The notes below the pieces were generated by a model that worked only from the letters and a program-made list of their open reading frames with translations, did no database searches and was not told the origin of the DNA. From Pandoraea sp. ASV26 (GTDB taxonomy: Bacteria > Pseudomonadota > Gammaproteobacteria > Burkholderiales > Burkholderiaceae): a stretch of 64,000 nt of DNA. The stretch lies in assembly GCF_016428915.1 (NCBI RefSeq), contig NZ_JAELTP010000003.1, positions 57,907-121,906 on the forward strand, written 5' to 3'. Both the position numbers and the translations under genes were made by a program. Each line of letters starts with the position of its first letter. Within the stretch, counting starts at the first letter, position 1. This document shows, piece by piece, positions 1-11,024 of the stretch.

Positions 1-406
1 GAAGACCGCAGAGGAATTCACAGGCGACGGCTTCTTCAAGACGGGGGACGTCGGCAAGTTCGATGAGGACGGCTACTTGCATATCGTCGGCCGCTCGAAG
101 GATCTCATCATCTCCGGCGGGTACAACGTCTATCCGAAGGAGATCGAGGGCTTCATCGACGAGATGGACGGTGTGGCCGAGTCGGCCGTCATCGGTGTGC
201 CGCATCCGGACTTCGGCGAGGCTGTGGTGGCGGTGATCGTGCCGCGTGACGGTGTGCCGGCGCCGGATGAGCGAGCCGTCATCGACGCGCTCAAGCAACG
301 CATCGCCAACTTCAAGGTGCCCAAGCGCGTGCATGTCGTCGCGGAATTGCCGCGCAACACGATGGGCAAGGTGCAGAAGAACCTGCTGCGCGATCGCTTC
401 AAATAA
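1..406 (+). CDS. matB: Malonyl-CoA synthetase, C-terminal part (truncated by window edge)
   Basis: This is the C-terminal end of an ANL-superfamily acyl-CoA synthetase; its 5' end lies outside the window. The visible protein has the adenylation hinge motif (TGD followed by GYLHIVGRSKD), the ISGGYNVYPKEIE segment and a C-terminal PRNTMGKVQKN motif that carries the catalytic lysine of the family. The wording of these motifs fits MatB-type malonyl-CoA synthetases, which make malonyl-CoA from malonate, ATP and CoA in the cytoplasm. Only about 134 residues are seen, so the substrate is inferred; another short- or medium-chain acyl-CoA ligase remains possible. A bidirectional terminator follows the stop codon by about 75 bases. 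Confidence 0.75.
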   Translation, partial: KTAEEFTGDGFFKTGDVGKFDEDGYLHIVGRSKDLIISGGYNVYPKEIEGFIDEMDGVAESAVIGVPHPDFGEAVVAVIVPRDGVPAPDERAVIDALKQRIANFKVPKRVHVVAELPRNTMGKVQKNLLRDRFK

Positions 407-479
407 GCGGCTTGCGGCATGTTGTCGCAGGTGGCGACGCGGCACGGTGTCGCGCCTGCGCGGTTGGTTCGCAGACATG

Positions 480-510
480 AAAATGCCGCCCTCGGTTGGG
501 GCGGCATTTT
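480..510. terminator. Bidirectional intrinsic terminator
   Basis: A perfect 12-bp inverted repeat (AAAATGCCGCCC / GGGCGGCATTTT, 480-491 with 499-510) with a 7-base loop has A/T tracts on both flanks. It lies between the convergent ends of the acyl-CoA synthetase gene and the SIMPL gene and can serve both. Confidence 0.85.
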
Positions 511-562
511 CGTTGGTGCGATGGCCGGCGCGTGCGAGTGACGACCGGCGGGCGGACACGTC

Positions 563-1270
563 TTACTTCATCTGCACGGAGCCCGAGACCGTGACGGTCA
601 CTTGCGTCTTGCCGCCTTCGAGTTGCATCGGGGGCGCGGCGTCGGCGGTGGGGCTCATGGCCAGGGCCTTCATCGCGTACGGACGCGGCATCATCGGCGA
701 ATTGGAGCCGACCTGCACCTGACGGATCGTGTAGCCGCTGTAGCCGAACGCCTTCGCGTTGCTCTGCGCCTGGTCGCGGAACGCCTGAATGGCCTGATTG
801 GTCAGCTCGGCCTGCGTCTTCTCCTGCGCTTCACGCGAGAGCGAGAACGACACGCCGTCCATCTGCATCTGATTCGAGATCTGGCTTGCGAGACGCGAAG
901 CCGCGCCGAAATCCTTCGACGTCATTTGCAGTTCGGTACGGCCGCGCCACGCCGTGATCTTGCCGTCGCGGTTGGTCGTCGGGTAGAGCGAGACGTTGCC
1001 GGTCTGAACCTGCACGCCATTCTGACCCTTGGCGATCGACATTGCGCTGTTGGCCTTCTGCGTGAGGTTGCGTGACACGGTGGCCGCATCCGGGCCTTGT
1101 TCCTGCGCAGACATCGTGATGTGAACGGTGTCCTGCTCGACTTCCTTCGTGGCATTCGCTTCCAGGCTCAACACGCCCGAGACCTGACGATTCGCGTCGT
1201 CACCCGACTGGGCGTAGGCCGCGTTGGCGGCGGTGGCAATCAGAAGAGCAGCAGCGAGAGATTTGCGCAT
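563..1270 (-). CDS. SIMPL domain-containing periplasmic protein (DUF541)
   Basis: This 235-residue protein begins with a clear Sec signal peptide (positive n-region, alanine/leucine core, probable cleavage after AYA at residue 20). The mature part matches the SIMPL/DUF541 fold: an N-terminal stretch of the type LSLEANATKEVEQDTVHITMSAQEQG, a central TGNVSLYPTTNRDGKITAWRG region and a C-terminal VTVTVSGSVQM strand. SIMPL proteins (E. coli YggE, Brucella BP26) are periplasmic or outer-membrane associated oligomers linked to oxidative stress tolerance; their biochemistry is unsettled. The start has a good ribosome site (AAGGAC about 8 bases upstream). It is a single-gene unit ending at the terminator it shares with its convergent neighbour. 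Confidence 0.85.
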   Translation of the reverse strand: MRKSLAAALLIATAANAAYAQSGDDANRQVSGVLSLEANATKEVEQDTVHITMSAQEQGPDAATVSRNLTQKANSAMSIAKGQNGVQVQTGNVSLYPTTNRDGKITAWRGRTELQMTSKDFGAASRLASQISNQMQMDGVSFSLSREAQEKTQAELTNQAIQAFRDQAQSNAKAFGYSGYTIRQVQVGSNSPMMPRPYAMKALAMSPTADAAPPMQLEGGKTQVTVTVSGSVQMK

Positions 1271-1457
1271 AGTTTTGTCCTTTTTCGCATGTTGGTTCGC
1301 GTCTGAGCGGCGAACGTTTGACCGATCACCGGTACTGCCCTCGTGACATCACCCTCACCTCAATGACAAGGCAAGTGGGTGCGCACTATGCGTTTACCGG
1401 CAACGTTATACAGACGCTATCGCACCCATTTTGTTCCCGGTGGGCGCCTCACGTCCT

Positions 1458-1928
1458 TCATTCCTTAAGTAAGTGCTTGCTGATGAACTTCCAATGCTCG
1501 GGGGAAACGGGGGTGATCGAGAGGCGATTGCCGCGCGCGAGCACGAGCATGCCATCGAGTTCGGGGGTCTCGCGCATTTCGGTCAGCGGCAAGAGCCGCG
1601 TCTTGCGATCGAGTTTGACGTCGACGAGCAACCAACGGGGAGATTCCGGCGTCGACTTGGGATCGAAATAGGGACTCTTCGGGTCGAACTGCGTGGGATC
1701 GGGATACGGCGTGGAGGCGACCGTCGCGAGTCCGGCGATACCCGGCACGGCGCAGCTTGAATGGTAGAAGAGCACGCCGTCGCCGATTTGCATGTCGTCG
1801 CGCATGAAGTTTCGCGCCTGATAGTTGCGCACCCCGGTCCAGGGCAGGGTCTGGTGCTTGGCGCTGGCGAGATCGTCGATGCTCGCCTCTTCGGGTTCGG
1901 ACTTCATCAACCAGTAGCGTTGCGTCAT
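1458..1928 (-). CDS. EVE domain-containing protein
   Basis: The 156-residue protein is a single EVE domain of the PUA-like superfamily. Diagnostic blocks are the N-terminal YWLMKSEPEE with following ASIDDL, the WTGVRNYQARNF segment, and GDGVLFYHSS. EVE domains hold an aromatic cage that reads modified bases; in bacteria they occur alone or fused to restriction enzymes, and the eukaryotic relative is thymocyte nuclear protein 1. As a stand-alone gene here its partner is unknown. No restriction or methylation gene is adjacent, so a defence role cannot be argued from context. The start ATG has only a weak purine-rich site (GAGACGAC). Confidence 0.85.
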   Translation of the reverse strand: MTQRYWLMKSEPEEASIDDLASAKHQTLPWTGVRNYQARNFMRDDMQIGDGVLFYHSSCAVPGIAGLATVASTPYPDPTQFDPKSPYFDPKSTPESPRWLLVDVKLDRKTRLLPLTEMRETPELDGMLVLARGNRLSITPVSPEHWKFISKHLLKE

Positions 1929-2219
1929 GTCGTCTCAGCGTTGAAGTTGGCGCAACAGCGACAAACATCGCGCAAACGAGCCGCAATTGCGACGCATTTG
2001 TCATCGATTGTTTGCCGCGCTGCGATATTTTGCCAATTCCTATACTATGCCTTGGTGACCTTCGTGTGACGTCTCAAATGTCGGATGGGCGCCATGACGT
2101 CTTGGGTGTGCGTGCGTTGCAGTGCACAAGACGTGGTTGGCCTGTCCACTCGCACCCGGTCACGCGTACGTGCCTGAGCGATACATGTTCGATTCCCTAT
2201 GTCGATAGGAGCGTGTGTT

Positions 2220-3008
2220 ATGGCAGCAGAGCCGTCTGTCCGAACCAATGCGTTCATCTTCTATTCTCTTGCCACGGTGTCGTTCATCGAGACCAGCGTC
2301 CCCGAGTTCGTCTCCACCCTGAACCAGATGTATGGCGACGACGAGGAGATGAGAACGTGGCTGCGCGATACCTGGCTGCCCGAAGAGGTCGAGCACGGGC
2401 GCCTTGCCAAGGACTATATCGCACGCGTCTGGCCCGAGTTCGACTGGCCGAACGCTTATGACGCATTCCTGGCCCGTTACAAGCCGCGCTGCGACGTGCA
2501 GTTCATGCGGCCATCGCTGGCGCTCGAAGCGCTGTCCCGATGCGTTACGGAGACGCAGACGGCCATGGTCTATCGCTGCCTCGAATCCTACATGCCGGTC
2601 GAGGAACTCAAGCAGATGATGCACAAGCTGAGCAACGAAGAGGTGGGGCACTATCGCTATTTCCGCAAGACGTTCGACCGGTATAACGCCATAGAGCAGC
2701 ACGGGGTCATCAGCCGGCTGCGCACCATGGTGGCGCGCAGCGAGTTGGTGCGCGACGAGGACATTGCTTTCGCGTTCGAGCCGCTCAATCACTTCTGGCG
2801 CTCGCCGCCGCCGTTCGAGACGATGACCTGGGACGCCTTCCTTGCAATGTCAGGCAAAGTGATGAAGCAGTACATGCCGGTGGAGGCGGCCACGCGCATG
2901 ATGTTCAAACCGCTGGAGACTGGATCGTGGTGGCGTGACCGTCCGGTCAGGGCGCTGATGTCATTCATGGTGAAGCGTCAGTATCCGCAACTGGGTAGTG
3001 AGGCCTGA
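2220..3008 (+). CDS. Ferritin-like diiron domain protein
   Basis: This 262-residue, mostly helical protein has the spacing of a carboxylate-bridged diiron four-helix bundle: Glu24, then Glu56-x-x-His59, then Glu111, then Glu141-x-x-His144. That E, ExxH, E, ExxH order is shared by ferritin-like, acyl-ACP desaturase-like and related oxidases. No signal peptide or membrane segment is seen, so it is probably cytoplasmic. The start at 2220 is preferred because AGGAG lies 8 bases upstream; the in-frame ATG at 2199 would put this site inside the gene. It stands alone between the EVE gene and a terminator, so neighbours do not reveal a substrate. Function is not assigned beyond the diiron fold. Confidence 0.75.
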   Translation: MAAEPSVRTNAFIFYSLATVSFIETSVPEFVSTLNQMYGDDEEMRTWLRDTWLPEEVEHGRLAKDYIARVWPEFDWPNAYDAFLARYKPRCDVQFMRPSLALEALSRCVTETQTAMVYRCLESYMPVEELKQMMHKLSNEEVGHYRYFRKTFDRYNAIEQHGVISRLRTMVARSELVRDEDIAFAFEPLNHFWRSPPPFETMTWDAFLAMSGKVMKQYMPVEAATRMMFKPLETGSWWRDRPVRALMSFMVKRQYPQLGSEA

Positions 3009-3070
3009 CGGCGCTTTGACACCGGGGTTCTTCGCCAGCTTGTCTTTGCCGGCTTACCTGGCGATGGACG

Positions 3071-3100
3071 AAAAAAAACCCCGCCGAGGCGGGGTTTTTT
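3071..3100. terminator. Bidirectional intrinsic terminator
   Basis: A GC-rich stem (ACCCCGCC / GGCGGGGT) is flanked by a run of A on the left and T on the right. It sits between the convergent ends of the ferritin-like gene and ompA and works in either direction. Confidence 0.9.
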
Positions 3101-3118
3101 CGTAGTCGGTGAACCGAA

Positions 3119-3787
3119 TTACTTGTTCGTGCCGACGACTTCGACTTCCACGCGACGATCCGGTGCCAGGCACTTGATCAGCTGACCGCGGTTCTTCTGG
3201 TTGCAACCAGTCGTAACCGGGTTACGCTTGCCCTTGCCTTCGGTGTACACGCGGTTGGCTTCGACGCCCTTGCTGACCAGGTAAGCCTTCACAGCTTGAG
3301 CACGGCGCAGCGACAGACGGTCGTTGTACTTGTCCGAACCGATACGGTCGGTGTAGCCCGTGGCAACCACGACTTCGAGGTTCAGAGCCTGAACCTTGCT
3401 GGCCAGGTCGTCGAGCTTAGCCTTGCCTTCCGGCTTCAGGATGGCCTTGTCGAAATCGAACAGGGCGTCAGCCTGATAGGTCACCTTCTGCGAGACCGGA
3501 GCTGCCGGAACCACCGGAGCCGGTGCCGGAGCCGGTGCCTGGGCGATGATCGAGCCATCGCACTTGGCATTGGCCGTGGCCGGGGTCCAGTAGGCATCGC
3601 GCCAGCACAGTTCGTCCGAGCCGTTCTTCCAAACCCACTCGCCGCTGCCGTTCACCCAGTTGTCGTTGACTGCTTGTTTCGAGGCCGCGATCGGGCCCGG
3701 GGCGGTCTGGACGTAGTTTTGGGCCATAGCCGAAGCAGCCATCACTGCGGTAGCTGCAACGATCGCGAGCTTAGCGAATTTATTCAT
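3119..3787 (-). CDS. ompA: OmpA family outer-membrane protein
   Basis: The 222-residue precursor has a Sec signal peptide (cleavage after AMA, about residue 22) and then a short N-terminal part with a DELCWRDAYWTP segment, a Pro/Ala-rich hinge (APAPAPAPVVPAAPV) and a C-terminal OmpA-like peptidoglycan-binding domain (TGYTDRIGSDKYN, LSLRRAQAVKAYL, PDRRVEVEV). This is the short OmpA typical of Burkholderiales, which lacks the eight-strand barrel of E. coli OmpA and ties the outer envelope to peptidoglycan. Four cysteines may form disulfides. The start has a very strong ribosome site (GAGAGGAGAAAT), and a TATACT -10 box lies about 80 bases upstream, consistent with an abundant product. Confidence 0.9.
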   Translation of the reverse strand: MNKFAKLAIVAATAVMAASAMAQNYVQTAPGPIAASKQAVNDNWVNGSGEWVWKNGSDELCWRDAYWTPATANAKCDGSIIAQAPAPAPAPVVPAAPVSQKVTYQADALFDFDKAILKPEGKAKLDDLASKVQALNLEVVVATGYTDRIGSDKYNDRLSLRRAQAVKAYLVSKGVEANRVYTEGKGKRNPVTTGCNQKNRGQLIKCLAPDRRVEVEVVGTNK

Positions 3788-4198
3788 ATTTCTCCTCTCG
3801 AAATGAGATTACCGCAGGTTTACTGCGAGCCTAGACGACGGAACCAAAGTCTTACATCGCTCGAAGTATAACATCGGCAACTGCGCGAAAGCATGACCCA
3901 TGCACTTCGAATAATGTCTAACTTATGCCACGGCATTTTGCCATAGCGCTTCCGCCAGCCGCGAGCAAAACCCCAAGTTTGCCGCCCGTCGTGGCGCAGT
4001 TGTGGTTTGAGCGCAACACCTTTTGAGGCCCCTCGCCAACCGTTTCATTTCACAACGTTGTCTGACATTTTGGCGTGCAAGACATCTCTTGTGCATTGCA
4101 TCACGCTCGTTTCGGATGCCTATGACGGGCATGTTAGAATCGGGGGATCATATCGCCGGCAGCCGCCTATCGCGATTAGGGTTTGATAGACACGAATA
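3788..4198. promoter_or_regulatory. Divergent ompA/gyrA intergenic region with promoters
   Basis: This 411-base gap separates divergent ompA and gyrA. On the minus strand, TATACT (3865-3870) is a near-consensus -10 box for ompA, leaving about an 80-base leader. On the plus strand, TAGAAT (4134-4139) preceded 17 bases upstream by TTCGGA (4111-4116) is a plausible promoter for gyrA, with a leader of about 55 bases. I found no coding region or further conserved structure between them. Confidence 0.5.
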
Positions 4199-6820
<2,622 letters not shown>

Positions 6821-6960
6821 TACTGGCGTAACGCGATGTAATCTACGGTGCATTGCCCCGAAAAGTCAGTAGAATCTGGCCCGATGCAGTGAAGTGCCCA
6901 GGCGAGGATGCATCTATTTATCGTCGTCGGAAGGCGACGAACTTTGGAGTGACTATTACT

Positions 6961-7548
6961 ATGCAACACAACGTCAAGAAGTGGATGTGGCTGCTGCTCG
7001 CAGCCCCGGCAATGGCAATGGCTCAGCAGAGCGCCCCGCTCGACGCGGACAAGAAGGCAGCCATCAAGGATCTGCTCGACGCCATCGACTCGAACAAGCT
7101 CGTCACCGCCATTGGCGAAGGCGCACAGCAGCAGGCGAAGCAACTGGCCCCGCAAGTGCTGGAGCGCCAACTGGTCGAGAACAAGACGTTGACCGACGCG
7201 CAGAAGCAGTCCATCGTGCCGACGCTGCAACAGAACTCCGTGCAGAAGCTGGTCGACGGTGCTGGCAAGGTCTTCACGACCGACGCGTTCAAGAACGACG
7301 CGGTGCAAGCGCAGTACAACGCTTACGGCAAGTACTACACCACCGACGAAATCAAGGGTCTGACGGCGTTCTACAAGAGCCCGGTTGGCCAGAAGTACAT
7401 CAAGGTGCAGGATCAGGTTGGCCAGGAAGTCGTTGGCGGCCTGATGCAGAAGTACATGCCGCAATCGATCGACGCGACCAGCAAGCAAGCTGATTCGGAA
7501 ATCGCTTCGGCAGCCAAGTCGGCACCGAAGGCGCCGGCCAAGAAGTAA
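6961..7548 (+). CDS. DUF2059 domain-containing exported protein
   Basis: The 195-residue protein has a signal peptide (basic start, WMWLLLAAPAMAMA core, probable cleavage near residue 21). The mature part is helical and contains the DUF2059 signature region, an FKNDAVQAQYNAYGKYYTTDEIKGLTAFY-type block followed by SPVGQKYIKV and a VGGLMQKYMP block. DUF2059 proteins are common exported proteins of proteobacteria with unknown function. The start at 6961 is chosen because it gives the signal peptide and has GGAG about 12 bases upstream; an in-frame extension back to 6853 would bury the signal. The C-terminus is Ala/Lys/Pro-rich. A strong terminator follows within 35 bases. Confidence 0.85.
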   Translation: MQHNVKKWMWLLLAAPAMAMAQQSAPLDADKKAAIKDLLDAIDSNKLVTAIGEGAQQQAKQLAPQVLERQLVENKTLTDAQKQSIVPTLQQNSVQKLVDGAGKVFTTDAFKNDAVQAQYNAYGKYYTTDEIKGLTAFYKSPVGQKYIKVQDQVGQEVVGGLMQKYMPQSIDATSKQADSEIASAAKSAPKAPAKK

Positions 7549-7578
7549 ATTTCGGCAGGTCCCGCCGGGATTGACCGA

Positions 7579-7615
7579 TAATGGCCGTTTGCGAGTGATC
7601 GCAAACGGCCATTTT
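7579..7615 (+). terminator. Intrinsic terminator after the DUF2059 gene
   Basis: Inverted repeat AATGGCCGTTTGC / GCAAACGGCCATT (about 7580-7592 with 7601-7613) with an 8-base loop, followed by TTTGCATT. Confidence 0.85.
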
Positions 7616-7719
7616 GCATTGATGGGGCAAATCGGCAGGTTCTGCTCGGAATTTTCCGCAATGCAGTCGTCCTGCGCCGTAATTGCCGCGCTTGGCCGCA
7701 CTCGATGGTCAACTGGCGG

Positions 7720-7816
7720 TATAGTGGGTGCTTGCCGTCGCCGCGCCATCGAACGATCGTCAGATGTGAAACGCAAGCCGCACGGGGTAGTCTCCGCCGG
7801 CTTGCGTTTCACTTTT
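7720..7816 (+). promoter_or_regulatory. Promoter and hairpin leader upstream of serC
   Basis: A TATAGT hexamer (7720-7725) gives a possible start near 7732, although no good -35 box is seen. Downstream, a perfect 15-bp inverted repeat (7766-7780 with 7798-7812, arms GTGAAACGCAAGCCG / CGGCTTGCGTTTCAC, 17-base loop) is followed by TTTTACTG and ends only 21 bases before the serC ATG. Its position after an earlier complete terminator means it is not needed to stop the upstream gene. It may be an attenuator in the serC leader or the end of a short RNA. Confidence 0.45.
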
Positions 7817-7833
7817 ACTGTTGCAAAACGATT

Positions 7834-8946
7834 ATGACGCGCGCTTTCAATTTTTCCGCCGGTCCGGCGGCGTTGCCTGCGGAAGTCCTCTCGCAGGCAG
7901 CCGAGGAGATGCTCGACTGGCACGGGGCCGGCATGGGCGTGATGGAGATGAGCCATCGTGGCCGCGAGTTCATGAGCATTCTGGCGCAGGCGCAGGCCGA
8001 TCTGCGCGAGTTGCTGGCCGTGCCTGACAACTATCGGATCCTGTTCATGCAGGGGGGGGCGCTTGCCGAGAACGCCATCATCCCGATGAACTTGCTGGGC
8101 GGTGAACGCGCAGGCGAGCGCCGCACGGCGGACTACGTCGTCACGGGTTCGTGGTCGGTCAAGTCGCAGAAGGAAGCGCGCAAGTATTGCGACGTCAACA
8201 TCGCCGCGAGCACCGAAGCCGACAAGTTCACCCGGCTGCCAAAGATTGACGAGTGGCAGTTGTCGAAGGATCCGGCTTACGTGCATATCTGCACGAACGA
8301 AACCATTCACGGCGTGGAGTATTTCTGGACGCCCGATCTGGCCGCTGCCGGCGTGCCGAACGCGCCGCTCGTGGCCGATGTGTCGTCGCACATTCTGTCG
8401 CGTCCGATGGACGTGTCGAAGTTCGGTGTGATGTATGGCGGCGCGCAGAAGAATATCGGCCCGTCTGGCCTCACGCTCGTCATCGTGCGCGACGACCTGC
8501 TCGGGCGCTCGTTGCCGGTCACGCCCAGCGCGTTCGACTGGAAGATCGTTGCCGAAAACGATTCGATGTTCAACACACCGCCGACTTACGCGATCTACAT
8601 TGCGGGCCTTGTGTTCCAGTGGCTCAAACGCCAGGGCGGCCTGGCGGCCATGGAGGCGCAGAACAAGGCGAAAGCTGAACTGTTGTATGGCTATCTGGAC
8701 GGCAGCGATTTTTACCGCACGTCGGTGGCGAAGGATTGCCGCTCGCGTATGAACGTGCCGTTTTTCCTGCACGACGACGCATTGAACGAAACTTTCCTGG
8801 CGGGCGCTCGCGAGCGCGGTCTGCTGCAACTCAAGGGCCACAAGTCCGTGGGGGGCATGCGTGCCTCGATCTACAACGCGATGCCGCTGGCCGGTGTCGA
8901 GGCGCTGGTCGACTATTTGCGCGAGTTCGAACGCAGCCACGGCTGA
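7834..8946 (+). CDS. serC: Phosphoserine aminotransferase
   Basis: SerC is a PLP enzyme that converts 3-phosphohydroxypyruvate and glutamate to phosphoserine in serine synthesis, and also serves the pyridoxal phosphate pathway. The 370-residue protein begins with the family hallmark [11 protein letters not shown], contains MEMSHRG, and has the PLP lysine at about Lys206 in [12 protein letters not shown]. The end shows the [12 protein letters not shown] block typical of SerC. The start at 7834 matches the family N-terminus; an in-frame extension upstream would read through the hairpin leader. It begins a same-strand series with pheA, tyrA and aroA. No good Shine-Dalgarno site is visible. Confidence 0.97.
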   Translation: MTRAFNFSAGPAALPAEVLSQAAEEMLDWHGAGMGVMEMSHRGREFMSILAQAQADLRELLAVPDNYRILFMQGGALAENAIIPMNLLGGERAGERRTADYVVTGSWSVKSQKEARKYCDVNIAASTEADKFTRLPKIDEWQLSKDPAYVHICTNETIHGVEYFWTPDLAAAGVPNAPLVADVSSHILSRPMDVSKFGVMYGGAQKNIGPSGLTLVIVRDDLLGRSLPVTPSAFDWKIVAENDSMFNTPPTYAIYIAGLVFQWLKRQGGLAAMEAQNKAKAELLYGYLDGSDFYRTSVAKDCRSRMNVPFFLHDDALNETFLAGARERGLLQLKGHKSVGGMRASIYNAMPLAGVEALVDYLREFERSHG

Positions 8947-9048
8947 CGAGGGCGAACGGCCGGCGCGACAGGAGTCCTCTGACGTCCTTCGGGACATCGC
9001 GCCGCGAGCCGCCTGACCATGTCCCATCGTAAGAAGACAATACGCTCC

Positions 9049-10131
9049 ATGGATGATGACCTGAACGCATCGCTGCGCCCTTTGCGCGAGAAGATCGATG
9101 CTATCGACGCGCAGCTGTTGAAGCTGCTCAATCAACGTGCGGCCGTCGCCCTGGAAGTGGGCGAGGTCAAGAAGCGCTTCGGTGCACCGGTGTTCCGGCC
9201 CGAGCGTGAGTTGCAGGTGATTTCTCGTTTGCAGCAAGCCAACGACGGCCCGTTGTACGGTGACAATCTGGCGTCGATCTGGCGCGAGATCATGTCTGCC
9301 AGCCGCGCGCTGGAGAAGGTGATGACGGTCGCCTATCTCGGCCCGGCCGGTACCTACAGCGAGCAGGCGGCTTTCGCCTACTTTGGCCAGAGTGTGAAGG
9401 GCTTGCCGTGTCCGTCGCTCGACGAGGTGTTCCGTGCCGTCGAGGCAGGGAGTGCCGACTTCGGCGTCGTACCGGTCGAGAACTCCACCGAGGGCGTGGT
9501 GTCGCGCACGCTGGATCTGCTGCTGCAAAGTCCGCTGACGATCGGCGGTGAAGTGGCCCTGCCGATTCACCACAATTTGATGTCGCTCTCGGGCACGCTC
9601 GACGGTGTCACGCGTATTTGCTCGCATGCGCAGTCGCTCGCGCAGTGCCAGCACTGGCTCACGGCGCACTTCCCGCAACTGGAGCGTCAGGCGGTGTCGA
9701 GCAACGCCGAAGCAGCGCGCATGGCATCGGCCGATCCAAGCGTTGCGGCCATCGCCGGCGAGTCGGCCGCCACGCAATACGGGCTGCAAATCGCGTTCTC
9801 CCATGTGCAGGACGATCCTCACAACCGCACACGCTTTGTTGTGGTCGGCACGCAGGACCCGGCGCCGAGTGGTCGTGATCAGACGTCGCTGATTCTCTCG
9901 GTGCCGAATCGCGCCGGTGCTGTCGTGGCGTTGCTGGAGCCGCTGGCAAGCAACGGAGTGTCGATGACGCGTTTTGAATCGCGTCCGGCCAAGAGTGGCG
10001 CGTGGGAGTATTACTTCTACGTCGATTTCGAAGGCCATCGCGACGACCCGAACGTCGCCAAGGCACTGGATGCCCTGCGTCAGAACGCGGCGTATTGCAA
10101 AGTGCTCGGGTCTTACCCGCGCTCCGCGTGA
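9049..10131 (+). CDS. pheA: Bifunctional chorismate mutase / prephenate dehydratase (P-protein)
   Basis: The 360-residue protein fuses an N-terminal chorismate mutase domain (about 1-90, LREKIDAIDAQLLKLLNQRA), a prephenate dehydratase domain (from about 95, YLGPAGTYSEQAAF, with VVPVENSTEGVV and HNRTRFVVVG) and a C-terminal ACT domain (about 280-360) with the ESRP phenylalanine-binding motif. It makes phenylpyruvate from chorismate and is normally feedback inhibited by phenylalanine through the ACT domain. The ATG at 9049 gives the family's usual N-terminus; an in-frame ATG at 9019 would add 10 basic residues. No leader peptide rich in Phe codons was found upstream, so transcriptional attenuation by phenylalanine is not supported. 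Confidence 0.97.
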   Translation: MDDDLNASLRPLREKIDAIDAQLLKLLNQRAAVALEVGEVKKRFGAPVFRPERELQVISRLQQANDGPLYGDNLASIWREIMSASRALEKVMTVAYLGPAGTYSEQAAFAYFGQSVKGLPCPSLDEVFRAVEAGSADFGVVPVENSTEGVVSRTLDLLLQSPLTIGGEVALPIHHNLMSLSGTLDGVTRICSHAQSLAQCQHWLTAHFPQLERQAVSSNAEAARMASADPSVAAIAGESAATQYGLQIAFSHVQDDPHNRTRFVVVGTQDPAPSGRDQTSLILSVPNRAGAVVALLEPLASNGVSMTRFESRPAKSGAWEYYFYVDFEGHRDDPNVAKALDALRQNAAYCKVLGSYPRSA

Positions 10132-10151
10132 CGAGCGATAGGCCATCCATC

Positions 10152-11024
10152 ATGAGTCTGAACAAACTTGTCATCTGTGGCGTCGGGCTGATCGGCGGTT
10201 CGCTCGCGCGTGCGCTCAAGTCGGCGGGGGCGGTGAAGGAAGTTGTCGGCGTCGGGCGCAGCGAGGCGTCGCTCGCGCGAGCTTGCGAACTCGGCGTGAT
10301 CGATCGCGCCGCCGCATCGATGGGCGATGCCTTGAGCGGAGCCGATGTGGTCGTGCTGGCGGCACCAGTGGCGCAGACCCCCGCGCTGCTCGCGGCGATC
10401 CGCCCGCATCTCGGCGGCAACACGATCGTGACCGACGCGGGCAGCACCAAGACGGACGCCGTGGCAGCCGCCAAGGCAGCGCTGGGCGACGAGGTCTGGC
10501 GTTTCGTGCCCGGTCATCCGATTGCCGGCGGGGAGTTATCCGGCGTCGACGCCGCAAAGGCCGATCTGTATCGCGACCGGCATGTCGTGCTTTGTCCGCA
10601 ACCGGGCAATCGCAGTGAGGATGTCGCGCGGGTGCGTGCGATGTGGGAGGCGACGGGCGCGCGTGTCTATGAAATGTCGGAGACGCAGCATGACCGTGTT
10701 TTCGCGTCGGTGAGCCATTTGCCGCACGTGCTCTCGTTCGCCCTCATTGCGCAGATTCTCGAAGCTCCCGATGCCGCGTTGAAATTTGGTTTTGCGGGAG
10801 GAGGGTTTCGCGACTTTACGCGTATTGCCGCCTCGAATCCCGAAATGTGGCGCGATATCTGCGTGGCCAATCGCGAGGCGTTGCTTGCCGAATTCGATGG
10901 CTATCTCGCCACGCTCGGCACGCTGCGTGAATTGATCGATGCCGGCGATGGTGCCGGTCTCGAGGCTGTGTTCGCTCGCACCAGTCAGGCGCGCACGGAC
11001 TGGGCCAAGCAACAGGAAAAGTAA
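10152..11024 (+). CDS. tyrA: Prephenate dehydrogenase
   Basis: TyrA oxidatively decarboxylates prephenate to 4-hydroxyphenylpyruvate for tyrosine synthesis. The 290-residue protein starts with a Rossmann nucleotide-binding loop (GVGLIGGS, about residues 10-17). It has the catalytic and substrate segments [22 protein letters not shown] and [12 protein letters not shown], and the helical C-terminal dimer domain. It is a stand-alone dehydrogenase without chorismate mutase or ACT domains. The start at 10152 is selected because the Rossmann motif follows directly; a longer in-frame reading overlaps pheA by over 100 bases. Its stop overlaps the aroA start by one base (TAATG), so the two are translationally coupled. 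Confidence 0.96.
   Translation: MSLNKLVICGVGLIGGSLARALKSAGAVKEVVGVGRSEASLARACELGVIDRAAASMGDALSGADVVVLAAPVAQTPALLAAIRPHLGGNTIVTDAGSTKTDAVAAAKAALGDEVWRFVPGHPIAGGELSGVDAAKADLYRDRHVVLCPQPGNRSEDVARVRAMWEATGARVYEMSETQHDRVFASVSHLPHVLSFALIAQILEAPDAALKFGFAGGGFRDFTRIAASNPEMWRDICVANREALLAEFDGYLATLGTLRELIDAGDGAGLEAVFARTSQARTDWAKQQEK

Noticed and set aside
1458..1928. EVE-domain gene as part of a defence island
   Set aside because: No restriction enzyme, methylase, toxin or mobile gene lies nearby; neighbours are housekeeping.
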